Assembly: GCA_047602365.1 (NCBI GenBank)
Contig: JASGHM010000002.1
Location: forward strand, 1,240,001 to 1,304,000
Direction: 5' to 3'
From: Piscinibacter sp047602365
Lineage (GTDB): Bacteria; Pseudomonadota; Gammaproteobacteria; Burkholderiales; Burkholderiaceae_C
DNA: 64,000 nt
Under the pieces are notes generated by a model, which saw nothing but the letters and a program-made list of their open reading frames with translations, was not told where the DNA came from and did not search any database. The translations under genes and the position numbers were made by a program. Within the stretch, counting starts at the first letter, position 1. The number at the start of each line of letters is the position of its first letter. Positions 1 through 7,948 of the stretch are shown one piece after another.

Positions 1-160
1 TCAGCAACACGCCCACGGCAGCGACGACACCGCCGCCGACCACGATGACATGCCCGACGACACCCGCGCCCTGCTGCTGCATCGCCAGGCCGAGCCCGAC
101 GGCCAGCAGACCGCCGTAGATCAACACCCAGACCCAGGTCTCGATGGTCGAGTTGCGCAT
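1..160 (-). CDS. small membrane protein, 3' end outside window
   Basis: The first 53 codons of a minus-strand gene are visible, from an ATG at 160 and running off the left edge. The sequence starts MRNSTIETWVW and then shows two hydrophobic segments (about residues 10-26 and 34-53) separated by a short polar stretch rich in Gln and Gly, so it looks like a small integral membrane protein. It begins one base after the stop codon of the acyl-CoA dehydrogenase and is probably the last gene of that operon. I do not recognise the family and the missing end prevents a better call. Confidence 0.55.
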   Translation of the reverse strand, partial: MRNSTIETWVWVLIYGGLLAVGLGLAMQQQGAGVVGHVIVVGGGVVAAVGVLL

Positions 161-161
161 C

Positions 162-2003
162 TCAGAACCAGGCTTCGTCCATCGTGCGGCAGGTGTCGTC
201 GCGCGAGGCCACCACCTGCAGCCAGGCCGCGACCTTGGGCAGATCGTGGCGGAAGAAGAAGCGGCAGGCCGCCAGCTTGCCCTGCAGCAGCGCCTCGTCG
301 CGCTCGCTGCCCTGCGCCTGCGCACACAGCGCGACGTCCAGCCAGATCCAGGCGATCACCGTGTGGCCGAAGGCCTGCAGGTAGGGCACGGCATTGCCCA
401 GTGCGTCCTCCGGGTTGCCGGTCGCCCAGGCCGCCTTGGTGGCACGACCCACCTCGGCCAGCGCCGCGGCCAGCGCGTTGGCCATCGTCGCGAGCTCGGG
501 CACGGCCAGCGCACGCTCGATCGTCGCATTGATCTTCGCGGCCAGCAGCTGCAGGCCCTTGCCACCGTCCATCACCACCTTGCGGCCGAGCAGGTCGAGT
601 GCCTGGATGCCGTGCGTGCCCTCGTGGATCATGTTCAGGCGGTTGTCGCGCCAGTACTGCTCGACCGGGAAGTCGCGCGTATAGCCGTAGCCGCCGTGCA
701 CCTGGATGGCCAGGCTGTTGGCCTCCAGGCACCACTCGCTGGGCCAGCTCTTGGCGATCGGCGTCAGCATCTCCAGCAGCAGCGCGGCCTGCGCGGCATC
801 GTCCGGCGCGCCGGTGTGCTGCTCGTCGACCAGGCGCGCGCAGTACAGCTCCAGCGCCAGCGCACCCTCGCACCAGCTCTTCTGCGCCAGCAGCATGCGC
901 TTGACGTCGGCGTGGCGGATGATCGGGATCTGCGGCTGCGCCGAATCCTTGCCCGACGGCCCCATCGCCCGGCCCTGCGGCCGGTTCTTCGCGTAGTCGA
1001 GGCTGGCCTCGTAGCCCGCGTAGCCGAGCATAGTCGCGCCCAGGCCGACGGCGATGCGTGCCTCGTTCATCATGTGGAACATGCAGCGCAGGCCTTCGCC
1101 GGGCTTGCCGACCAGATAGCCGATCGCACCGGCACCGCATCCGCGCGCACCGGGTACCTGCCCTCGCCGAAGTTCAGCAGCGTGTTCGGAATGCCGCGGT
1201 AGCCGAGCTTGTGGTTCAGGCCCGCCAGCGCCACGTCGTTGCGTTCGCCGGTCAGCCGGCCTTCGCTGTCGACCAGCTTCTTCGGCACGATGAACAGCGA
1301 GATGCCGCGCGTGCCCGGCACGAGCTTGCCATCCGCGCCGGGGATCTTGGCCAGCACCAGATGGACGATGTTCTCGGCCATCTCGTGCTCGCCGTTGCTG
1401 ATCCACATCTTGTTGCCGCGCAGGCGGTAGCGCGCGCCCAGCGGATCGGCTTCGAAGCCTTCGCCATCCGGCGTCGCGCGGGTGACGATGTCCGACAAGC
1501 TGGAGCCGGCCTGCGGCTCGGACAGGCACATGGTGCCGAAGAAGCGGCCGGCGAACTCGTTCTTCGCAAAGACCGTTCTGCTGCAGCGTGCTGCCATGCG
1601 CCATCAGCAGGTTGGCGTTGCCGCTCGTCAGCATGCCGGCACCGCCGACGCCGATGCCGGCCTTCGAGAAGAAGGCATGCGCGGCCATCTCGACGACGCA
1701 GGGCAGCTGCATGCCGCCGAGTTCGTAGTCCTGCGCCGCCGCCAGCATGCCCGACTCGGCATAGGCACGCGCCGCCGCGCGCGAGGCCTCCGGCACATGC
1801 ACCTTCTCGCCGTCGAACCAGGGCTCCTCGGTGTCGACGAGGCGGTTGATCGGCGCGAACTTGTCGGCGGCAAGCTTCTCGCACATGTCGAGCACGGCAT
1901 CGAAGGTCTCGCGGTTGTGCTCGGCGAAGCGCTCGCGCTGCTGCAGCGAGGCGACGTTCAGCCAGTCGTAGAGCAGGAAGTCGGCAGTCTGGCGGTAGCT
2001 CAT
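162..2003 (-). CDS. acyl-CoA dehydrogenase, reading frame broken by two compensating indels
   Basis: FAD-dependent acyl-CoA dehydrogenase that introduces the trans-2 double bond in beta-oxidation. The protein starts MSYRQTADFLLYDWLN and would be about 613 residues, the size of the long family with an extra C-terminal domain. The N-terminal third is in one frame up to about base 1574. The middle, with the flavin-contact motifs MCLSEPQAGSS and MWISNGEHEM, is in a second frame. The remainder, with FHMMNEARIAVG and QVHGGYGYTRDFPVEQ, returns to the first frame near base 1140. One extra base near 1573-1574 and one missing base near 1140 explain this. All expected domains are intact, so the indels look like sequence errors or a very recent lesion. 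It lies 2 bases after the thioesterase gene, as the next gene of the operon. Confidence 0.85.
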   Translation of the reverse strand: MSYRQTADFLLYDWLNVASLQQRERFAEHNRETFDAVLDMCEKLAADKFAPINRLVDTEEPWFDGEKVHVPEASRAAARAYAESGMLAAAQDYELGGMQLPCVVEMAAHAFFSKAGIGVGGAGMLTSGNANLLMAHGSTLQQNGLCEERVRRPLLRHHVPVRAAGRLQLVGHRHPRDAGWRRLRSRSAGRALPPARQQDVDQQRRARDGREHRPSGAGQDPRRGWQARAGHARHLAVHRAEEAGRQRRPADRRTQRRGAGGPEPQARLPRHSEHAAELRRGQVPGARGCGAGAIGYLVGKPGEGLRCMFHMMNEARIAVGLGATMLGYAGYEASLDYAKNRPQGRAMGPSGKDSAQPQIPIIRHADVKRMLLAQKSWCEGALALELYCARLVDEQHTGAPDDAAQAALLLEMLTPIAKSWPSEWCLEANSLAIQVHGGYGYTRDFPVEQYWRDNRLNMIHEGTHGIQALDLLGRKVVMDGGKGLQLLAAKINATIERALAVPELATMANALAAALAEVGRATKAAWATGNPEDALGNAVPYLQAFGHTVIAWIWLDVALCAQAQGSERDEALLQGKLAACRFFFRHDLPKVAAWLQVVASRDDTCRTMDEAWF

Positions 2004-2005
2004 GG

Positions 2006-2467
2006 TCACATCGAAGTCTGGTCGGGTGCGGCGACGATGGTGCCCTGCGCCAGCGCACACAGCTTCTCGCCGGCGGCGCCGACGGCGAAGACCTCGCAGC
2101 GGCACACCGCCTGCGTCTTGCCGACGTGCACCGCCGATGCACGCGCGACCAGCCGTTCGCCGAGCGCCGGCCGCACGTAGTTGATCTTGAACTCGCCGGT
2201 CAGCACCGGCACGCGCAGCGCCGTGCCGCCGGCAAAGGTCAGCGCGTTGTCGGCCAGGTAGCCGAGCACGCCGCCGTGCACGAAGCCATGCTGCTGCTTC
2301 AGCGGCTCGGCGATGGTCACCTGGAGTTCGCAGCGGCCCGGCTCCAGCGCGTTCAGCTGGGCGCCGAGCAGCATGCTGAACGGCTGCTTGGCGAGGATCT
2401 CCCGGCCCATGGCCAGGAAGGCTTCCGGCGACACCGTCACCGGGGACGGCCCACCGGATTCCGCCAT
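2006..2467 (-). CDS. PaaI-family hotdog thioesterase
   Basis: A 153-residue single hotdog-fold protein of the PaaI/YdiI acyl-CoA thioesterase type. The helix motif HGFVHGGVLGYLADNALTFAGG (about residues 52-73) is the conserved active-site segment, followed by TGEFKINYVRPALGERL, typical of the family. It probably hydrolyses acyl-CoA intermediates to free CoA and relieve product build-up. The ATG overlaps the TGA of the thiolase gene by one base (TGATG), which implies translational coupling, and the acyl-CoA dehydrogenase start follows after 2 bases. The exact acyl substrate cannot be inferred from the sequence. Confidence 0.85.
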   Translation of the reverse strand: MAESGGPSPVTVSPEAFLAMGREILAKQPFSMLLGAQLNALEPGRCELQVTIAEPLKQQHGFVHGGVLGYLADNALTFAGGTALRVPVLTGEFKINYVRPALGERLVARASAVHVGKTQAVCRCEVFAVGAAGEKLCALAQGTIVAAPDQTSM

Positions 2468-3642
2468 CACAGCACCTCGAAGACCCCGGCCGCGCCCATG
2501 CCGCCGCCAATGCACATGGTCACGACGACCCGCTTGGCACCGCGGCGCTTGCCCTCGATCAGCGCGTGGCCGGTCAGGCGCTGGCCGCTGACGCCGTAGG
2601 GGTGGCCGACGGCGATCGCGCCGCCGTTGACGTTGAGCCGGTCCATCGGTATGCCCAGCGTGTCGGCGCAGTACAGCACCTGCACCGCGAAGGCTTCGTT
2701 GAGCTCCCACAGGTCGATGTCGGCGACCGTCAGGCCGAGGCGCTTGAGCACCTTGGGCACCGCGAACACCGGGCCGATGCCCATCTCGTCGGGCTCGCAG
2801 CCGGCCACCGCGAAGCCGAGGAAGCGGCCCAGCGGCTTGAGGCCCTTCTTCTCGGCCAGCGTCTCGTTCATCACGATGCAGGCGCCGCCGCCGTCGCTGA
2901 ACTGGCTGGCGTTGCCGGCCGAGATCACGCCGCCGGGCAGCGCCGGGCGGATGTCCTTGATGCTGTCGTAGGTGGTGCCGGCACGCAGGCCCTCGTCGGC
3001 GCTGACCGTCACTTCCTTGCTGCGCAGGCCCAGCTGCGCGTCGGCGACGCCGGCCATCACGGTGATCGGCGCGATCTCGTCCTTGAACTTGCCGGCTTCC
3101 TGGGCCGCGCAGGCCTTCTGCTGGCTGGCCGCGCCGTACTGGTCCATGCGCTCGCGCGCGATGTTGTAGCGCTTGGCCACCTGCTCGGCGGTCTGCAGCA
3201 TGCTCCAGTAGATCTCCGGCTTGTGCTGCACCAGCCAGGGGTCGGCCAGCATGTGCTTGTTCATCTCGTTCTGCACGCAGGAGATGCTCTCCACGCCGCC
3301 GGCGGCGTAGATGTCGCCCTCGCCGGCGATGATGCGCTGCGCGGCCAGCGCGATGGTCTGCAGGCCGCTGGAGCAGAAGCGGTTCACCGTCACGCCGCCG
3401 GTGGTGATCGGCAGCCCCGCGCGCAGCGCGATCTGCCGCGCGATGTTGGCGCCGGTCGCGCCCTCGGGGTTGGCGCAGCCCATGATCACGTCGTCGACCT
3501 CGGCGGCCTCGATGCCGGCGCGCTGCACCGCGGCAGCCACCGCGTGGCCACCCAGCGTCGCGCCGTGGGTCATGTTGAAGGCACCCTTCCAGCTCTTGGC
3601 CAGGGGCGTGCGGGCGGTCGAAACGATGACGGCATTGGTCAT
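2467..3642 (-). CDS. acetyl-CoA C-acyltransferase (thiolase)
   Basis: Thiolase of 391 residues that cleaves 3-ketoacyl-CoA in the last step of beta-oxidation (FadA-like). The nucleophile is Cys90 in NRFCSSGLQ. The second active-site region holds NEAFA (about 315-319), His347 in GHPYGVSG and Cys377 in CIGGGMG. The start MTNAVIVSTARTP is the normal family N-terminus. It lies between the HD-domain gene and the thioesterase gene and shares the operon with the FadB-like enzyme, which supplies the 3-ketoacyl substrate. A degradative rather than biosynthetic role is inferred from these neighbours. Confidence 0.93.
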   Translation of the reverse strand: MTNAVIVSTARTPLAKSWKGAFNMTHGATLGGHAVAAAVQRAGIEAAEVDDVIMGCANPEGATGANIARQIALRAGLPITTGGVTVNRFCSSGLQTIALAAQRIIAGEGDIYAAGGVESISCVQNEMNKHMLADPWLVQHKPEIYWSMLQTAEQVAKRYNIARERMDQYGAASQQKACAAQEAGKFKDEIAPITVMAGVADAQLGLRSKEVTVSADEGLRAGTTYDSIKDIRPALPGGVISAGNASQFSDGGGACIVMNETLAEKKGLKPLGRFLGFAVAGCEPDEMGIGPVFAVPKVLKRLGLTVADIDLWELNEAFAVQVLYCADTLGIPMDRLNVNGGAIAVGHPYGVSGQRLTGHALIEGKRRGAKRVVVTMCIGGGMGAAGVFEVL

Positions 3643-3657
3643 GAAGGACTCCTGGTA

Positions 3658-4239
3658 TCAGGCGGCGGGCATCGCCGCCTTGTAGATGCTGTTGCGGGGC
3701 TGCGCGAACACTCGGCGCAGCATCGGCGTGAACTCTTCGATCGGCAGCGTCTCGGCCTTCGCATCGAAGGCCGGGTTGTCGTAGAGCGCGCAGAACTCCT
3801 CGGTGCGCGCGTAGTGCGGGTGGCCCTTGAACTGGTCGCGCAGGTGGCGGTCCAGCCCCAGGTGGTGGAAGAAGTAGTAGCCCTGGAAGATGCCGTGGTT
3901 CTGCACCATCCACAGGTTGGCCTCGCTGACCACCGGCTTCAGGATGGCCGCGGCGACGTCGAAGTGGTTGAAGCTGCCCAGCGTGTCGCCGATGTCGTGC
4001 AGCAGCGCACAGACCACGTACTCCTCGTCGCGGCCGTCGCGCAGCGCGCGCGTGGCGGTCTGCAGCGAGTGCGTGTAGCGATCGACCGGGAAGCCGCCGT
4101 AGTCGCCTTCGAGCAGCTTCAGGTGCGCGATCAGCCGGTCGGGCAGCGTCTTGACGAAAGGCGCGTACTCGCCGGCGATCCTGCGCCAGTCGTCGGCGGT
4201 GCTCTCTTCCATGCGGGTGAACGTGGCGCGTTCGCTCAT
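3658..4239 (-). CDS. HD-domain protein with a MIOX/PhnZ-like ligand pattern
   Basis: A 193-residue single-domain HD protein. It has His57 (THSLQTATRA), the HD pair His81-Asp82 (ALLHDIGD), His92, His115 (QNHGIFQGYYFF) and Asp154 (ALYDNPAFD). This six-ligand order and the 24-residue gap between the first His and the HD pair resemble the mixed-valence di-iron oxygenases of the myo-inositol oxygenase/PhnZ group more than ordinary phosphohydrolases. It sits between the FadB-like and thiolase genes with short gaps, so it should act with fatty or branched acyl-CoA breakdown. The substrate is unknown to me, and a phosphohydrolase role remains possible. Confidence 0.75.
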   Translation of the reverse strand: MSERATFTRMEESTADDWRRIAGEYAPFVKTLPDRLIAHLKLLEGDYGGFPVDRYTHSLQTATRALRDGRDEEYVVCALLHDIGDTLGSFNHFDVAAAILKPVVSEANLWMVQNHGIFQGYYFFHHLGLDRHLRDQFKGHPHYARTEEFCALYDNPAFDAKAETLPIEEFTPMLRRVFAQPRNSIYKAAMPAA

Positions 4240-4267
4240 GGTCCGGCTCCGGCTCGGGTCGAATCGT

Positions 4268-6361
4268 TCAGCTGAAGGTCTTGCCTTCGCCCGCCAGCTT
4301 CGCGAGCAGCGGCGCCGGTTGCCAGAACTTGGCGTCGTCGTTGGGGTTCTTCGCGAAACGCTTCATCGCCTGCACGACGTTGAACAGTCCCACCGTGTCG
4401 GCGTAGTTCATCGGCCCGCCGCGGAACAGCGGGAAGCCGTAGCCGGTCAGGTAGACCATGTCGACATCCGACGCGCGCAGCGCGATGCCCTCCTCGACGA
4501 TGCGCGCGCCCTCGTTGACCAGCGCGAACACCAGGCGCTGCACGATCTCCTCGTCGGAGATCTTGCGCGGCGTGATGCCCAGCTCGGTACGGTGCTTGGC
4601 GATCATCTCCTCGACCAGCTTGGACGGGATCGCGTCGCGCTTGCCGGCGACGTAGTCGTACCAGCCGGCGCCCGTCTTCTGGCCGAAGCGGCCCAGCTCG
4701 CACAGCAGGTCGGCGGTCTTGCTGTAGCGCAGGTTCGGCTTCTCCAGGTAGCGGCGCTTGCGGATGTACCAGCCGACGTCGTTGCCGGCCAGGTCGCCCA
4801 TGCGGAACGGGCCCATCGCGAAGCCGAACTTCTCGACCGCCTTGTCGACCTGCGCCGGCGTGCAGCCTTCTTCGAGCAGGAAGCCGGCCTGGCGCGAGTA
4901 CTGCTCGATCATGCGGTTGCCGATGAAGCCGTCGCAGACGCCCGAGACCACGCAGGTCTTGCGGATCTTCTTGCCCAGTTGCATCACGGTGGCCAGCACG
5001 TCCTTGGCGGTCTTCGCGCCGCGCACGACTTCCAGCAGCTTCATCACGTTGGCCGGGCTGAAGAAGTGCGTGCCGATCACGTCCTGCGGGCGCTTCGTGA
5101 ACGCCGCGATCTTGTCGACGTCCAGCGTCGAGGTGTTCGACGCCAGGATCGCACCGGGCTTCATCACCTCGTCCAGCGTCTTGAAGACCTGCTCCTTGAC
5201 GCCCATGTCCTCGAACACCGCCTCGATGACCATGTCGGCGTCCTTCAGGTCGTCGTACTTCAGCGTGGTCGAGAGCAGGCTCATGCGCTGTTCGTACTTG
5301 TCCTGCTTCAGCTTGCCCTTCTTGACCTGGGCCTCGTAGTTCTTGCGGATGGTGGCGGCGCCACGGTCCAGCGCCTCCTGCTTCATCTCCAGCATCACCA
5401 CCGGAATGCCGGCGTTGAGGAAGTTCATCGTGATGCCGCCACCCATGGTGCCGGCGCCGATCACCGCGAGCTTCTTGACGGCGCGCACCGGCGTGTCGGC
5501 CGGCACGTCGGGGATCTTGGTCGTCGCGCGTTCGGCCATGAAGGCATGGCGCAGCGCCTTGCACTCCGGCGTCAGCATCAGGTTCATGAAGAGCTCGCGC
5601 TCGTATTTCATGCCCTCGTCGAACTTCATCGTCGTCGACGCGGCCACCGCATCGACGCACTTCGGCGGCGCCGGGAAGTTCTTCGCCATTGCGCCGACGG
5701 TGTTGCGCGCGAACTGCAGGTAAGCCGGCGCATTGGCATGCTCGACCTTCAGATTGCGCACCAGGGGCAAGGGCCGCTTGTCGACGATCTCGTGCGCGAA
5801 GGCGATCGCACCGTCGAGCAGGTCGCCCTCGATCACGCGGTCGAACAGCTTCTGCCCCGGCGCCTTGGCGAGCAGTTCGCTGGCCACCGGCTCGCCGGTG
5901 ACGATCATGTTCAGCGCGTTCTCCAGCCCGAGCACGCGCGGCAGGCGCTGCGTGCCGCCAGCACCCGGGATCAGGCCGATCTTCACTTCCGGCAACGCGA
6001 TCTGAGCGCCCGGCGCGGTGACGCGGTAGTGGCAGCCCAGCGCCAGCTCGAGGCCGCCGCCCATCGCGACGCTGTGCACCGCCGCGACGATCGGCTTGCT
6101 CGACGCTTCCAGCGCCAGGATCACCGACAGCAGGTTGGGCTCGGCGATCGCCTTCGGCGAGCCGAACTCGCGGATGTCGGCGCCGCCCGAGAAGGCCTTG
6201 CCCTCGCCGGTGAGCACGATGGCCTTGATCGCGGCATCACCCAGCGCCTGCTCCAGGCCGTTGACGATGCCCAGGCGGGTCTCGTAGCCGAGGCCGTTGA
6301 CCGGCGGGTTGGCGAGCGTGATGACGGCGACGTCGCCGCGGGTCTGGTAGGTGGCGGTCAT
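4268..6361 (-). CDS. bifunctional enoyl-CoA hydratase / 3-hydroxyacyl-CoA dehydrogenase
   Basis: A 697-residue FadB/FadJ-like enzyme that hydrates trans-2-enoyl-CoA and oxidises the product with NAD. Residues 1-190 are the crotonase domain, with the oxyanion-hole segment AFSGGADIREF and catalytic Glu105 (GGGLELALG) and Glu125 (LPEVKIG). Residues 297-475 form the NAD-binding fold (KLAVIGAGTMGGG), with the His432-Glu444 pair in THFFSPANVMKLLEVV. Two C-terminal dehydrogenase domains follow. It is the first gene of the operon, 28 bases ahead of the HD-domain gene, and is preceded by a palindrome at 6404-6417 that may be a TetR operator. It is shorter than E. coli FadB, which has about 729 residues, and lies closer to the FadJ/PaaH-like group. 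Confidence 0.93.
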   Translation of the reverse strand: MTATYQTRGDVAVITLANPPVNGLGYETRLGIVNGLEQALGDAAIKAIVLTGEGKAFSGGADIREFGSPKAIAEPNLLSVILALEASSKPIVAAVHSVAMGGGLELALGCHYRVTAPGAQIALPEVKIGLIPGAGGTQRLPRVLGLENALNMIVTGEPVASELLAKAPGQKLFDRVIEGDLLDGAIAFAHEIVDKRPLPLVRNLKVEHANAPAYLQFARNTVGAMAKNFPAPPKCVDAVAASTTMKFDEGMKYERELFMNLMLTPECKALRHAFMAERATTKIPDVPADTPVRAVKKLAVIGAGTMGGGITMNFLNAGIPVVMLEMKQEALDRGAATIRKNYEAQVKKGKLKQDKYEQRMSLLSTTLKYDDLKDADMVIEAVFEDMGVKEQVFKTLDEVMKPGAILASNTSTLDVDKIAAFTKRPQDVIGTHFFSPANVMKLLEVVRGAKTAKDVLATVMQLGKKIRKTCVVSGVCDGFIGNRMIEQYSRQAGFLLEEGCTPAQVDKAVEKFGFAMGPFRMGDLAGNDVGWYIRKRRYLEKPNLRYSKTADLLCELGRFGQKTGAGWYDYVAGKRDAIPSKLVEEMIAKHRTELGITPRKISDEEIVQRLVFALVNEGARIVEEGIALRASDVDMVYLTGYGFPLFRGGPMNYADTVGLFNVVQAMKRFAKNPNDDAKFWQPAPLLAKLAGEGKTFS

Positions 6362-6403
6362 GCGGGGGTTCCTCTCGGTCGGGAGGGCGGAAGGGAGCAG
6401 AAA

Positions 6404-6417
6404 CGAACGGTCGTTCG
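6404..6417. promoter_or_regulatory. TetR-type palindromic operator ahead of the beta-oxidation operon
   Basis: The 14-mer CGAACGGTCGTTCG has two perfect 6-base arms around GT, 43 bases upstream of the FadB-like start codon. Short CGAACG/CGTTCG palindromes of this kind are common TetR-family sites in front of fatty-acid degradation genes in Betaproteobacteria. No tetR gene is present in the window, so the regulator would be encoded elsewhere. Confidence 0.55.
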
Positions 6418-6443
6418 ATTCTAGGATGTGCGCGGGCGGAGGT

Positions 6444-6463
6444 CCTGTCGCTGCCGTGACAGG
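6444..6463 (-). terminator. short hairpin after livF, weak terminator candidate
   Basis: CCTGTC and GACAGG form a 6-bp stem with an 8-base loop about 10 bases beyond the livF stop. There is no T-tract, so this may be a stabilising stem or a Rho-assisted stop rather than an intrinsic terminator. Confidence 0.25.
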
Positions 6464-6473
6464 CCGTGTCGCC

Positions 6474-7175
6474 TCAGACTTCGAGCCATTCCTTGCGAAT
6501 ATAGGCGTTGCCGCGCAGCTCGGCCGGCGTGCCCTCGAAGACGATGCTGCCGTGGCCCATCACGTAGCAGCGCTGCGAGATCTCCAGCGCGATGGTCAGC
6601 TTCTGCTCGACCAGCAGCACCGAGACGCCGCGGTTCTTCAGTTCCTTCAGGTACTCGGCGACCAGTTCGACGATCTTCGGCGCCAGGCCTTCGGTGGGCT
6701 CGTCGATCATGATCAGGTCGGGGTCGCCCATCAGCGTGCGGCACAGGGTCAGCATCTGCTGCTCGCCGCCGGACATCACGCCGGCCGCGGTGTGCTGGCG
6801 CTCCTTCAGGCGCGGGAACAGGCGGTACATGTCGTCGAAGGTCCAGCGCGGCTTCTTGTTGCCACGCTTCTCGCCGAGCATCAGGTTCTGGTGCACGGTG
6901 AGCTTGGGGAAGATGTCGCGGTTCTCCGGCACGTAGCCCAGGCCCAGGTGGGCGATCTCGAAGGGCTTGCGGCCCAGCACCTCCTGGTCGCGGTACTTCA
7001 CCGAGCCGCTGCCGTCGACCAGGCCCATGATCGCCTTCACGGTGGTCGAGCGGCCCGAACCGTTGCGGCCGAGCAGCGCGACGATCTCGCCCGGTTGCAC
7101 GTTCATCTGCACGCCGTGCAGCACATGGCTCTTGCCGTAGTAGGCGTGCAGGTTGCTGACGTCGAGAAGGCTCAT
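6474..7175 (-). CDS. livF: branched-chain amino acid ABC transporter ATPase, LivF-type
   Basis: A 233-residue ATPase of the Liv/HAAT importer family that powers uptake through LivH and LivM at the inner membrane. It has the ABC signature MSGGEQQML, Walker B LIMIDEPTEGLAP and the LivF-type sequence VLLVEQK. The P-loop reads GRNGSGRSTT, so the invariant Walker A lysine is replaced by arginine, which should weaken nucleotide hydrolysis at this site. Its ATG overlaps the stop codon of livG by 4 bases (ATGA). The C-terminus GNAYIRKEWLEV is typical of the family. The cargo could be amino acids, but the acyl-CoA neighbours make a carboxylic acid possible. Confidence 0.9.
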   Translation of the reverse strand: MSLLDVSNLHAYYGKSHVLHGVQMNVQPGEIVALLGRNGSGRSTTVKAIMGLVDGSGSVKYRDQEVLGRKPFEIAHLGLGYVPENRDIFPKLTVHQNLMLGEKRGNKKPRWTFDDMYRLFPRLKERQHTAAGVMSGGEQQMLTLCRTLMGDPDLIMIDEPTEGLAPKIVELVAEYLKELKNRGVSVLLVEQKLTIALEISQRCYVMGHGSIVFEGTPAELRGNAYIRKEWLEV

Positions 7176-7948
7176 ACCTTGGCCCCCGCCGCCTGCGCCT
7201 CGGCCAGCACCGAGCCGAGGTAGGCCTCCTGCACGCGCGGGTTGGCGCGCACCGCCTCCGGCGTGTCGAAGGCGATCACCTCGCCGTACACCAGCACGGC
7301 GATGCGGTCGGCCAGGCCGAACACCACGCCCATGTCGTGCTCCACCGTCAGCAGCGTCTTGCCGACCGTGACCTCGCGGATCAGCTGCACGAAGCGCGTG
7401 GTCTCGCTGCGGCTCATGCCGGCGGTCGGTTCGTCGAGCAGGATCACCTCGGCGCCGCCGGCGATGGTGATGCCGATCTCCAGCGCGCGCTGCTCGGCGT
7501 AGGTCAGGTTCATCGCCAGCACGTCGCGCCGCTTGTCGAGCTTGATCATCTTCAGCACCTCGTCGGTGCGGTCATTGGCGTCCTTCGCGTCGGCGAGGAA
7601 ACGCCAGAACGAGTAGCGATAGCCCCTCGACCACAGCACCGCGCAGCGGATGTTCTCGAACACCGACAGGCGGGTGAACAGGTTGCTGACCTGGAAGCTG
7701 CGCGCCAGCCCCATGCGGTTGATCTCGAAGGGCTTGCGGCCGAGGATGGACTGGCCATTGACCAGGATGTCGCCGGTGGTGGCGTGGAAGCGGCCGCTGA
7801 TCAGGTTGAACAGCGTCGACTTGCCGGCGCCGTTCGGCCCGATGATCGCCACCCGCTCGCCCTGCTTCACCGCCAGGCTGGCGCCGCGGATGATCTCGGT
7901 CTTGCCGAAACTCTTGCGGACGTCCTTCAACTCGACAGCAAGGCTCAC
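7172..7948 (-). CDS. livG: branched-chain amino acid ABC transporter ATPase, LivG-type
   Basis: A 258-residue partner ATPase of the Liv-type importer. It has Walker A GPNGAGKST, Walker B VILLDEPTAGMS and H-loop LTVEHDMG. The usual LSGGQ-like signature is modified to LTYAEQRALE, as in many LivG proteins (LSYGEQR). Translation probably starts at a GTG at 7948 that overlaps the livM stop by 4 bases (GTGA). The reading frame is open further upstream, but that part lies inside livM. It forms a heterodimer with LivF, whose own Walker lysine is altered, so this subunit may do most of the hydrolysis. Confidence 0.9.
   Translation of the reverse strand: MSLAVELKDVRKSFGKTEIIRGASLAVKQGERVAIIGPNGAGKSTLFNLISGRFHATTGDILVNGQSILGRKPFEINRMGLARSFQVSNLFTRLSVFENIRCAVLWSRGYRYSFWRFLADAKDANDRTDEVLKMIKLDKRRDVLAMNLTYAEQRALEIGITIAGGAEVILLDEPTAGMSRSETTRFVQLIREVTVGKTLLTVEHDMGVVFGLADRIAVLVYGEVIAFDTPEAVRANPRVQEAYLGSVLAEAQAAGAKV

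Noticed and set aside
4151..6424. A 757-codon plus-strand open frame opposite the FadB-like gene
   Set aside because: The composition is typical of the antisense of a GC-rich gene and no motif is present, while the minus strand encodes a complete known enzyme.
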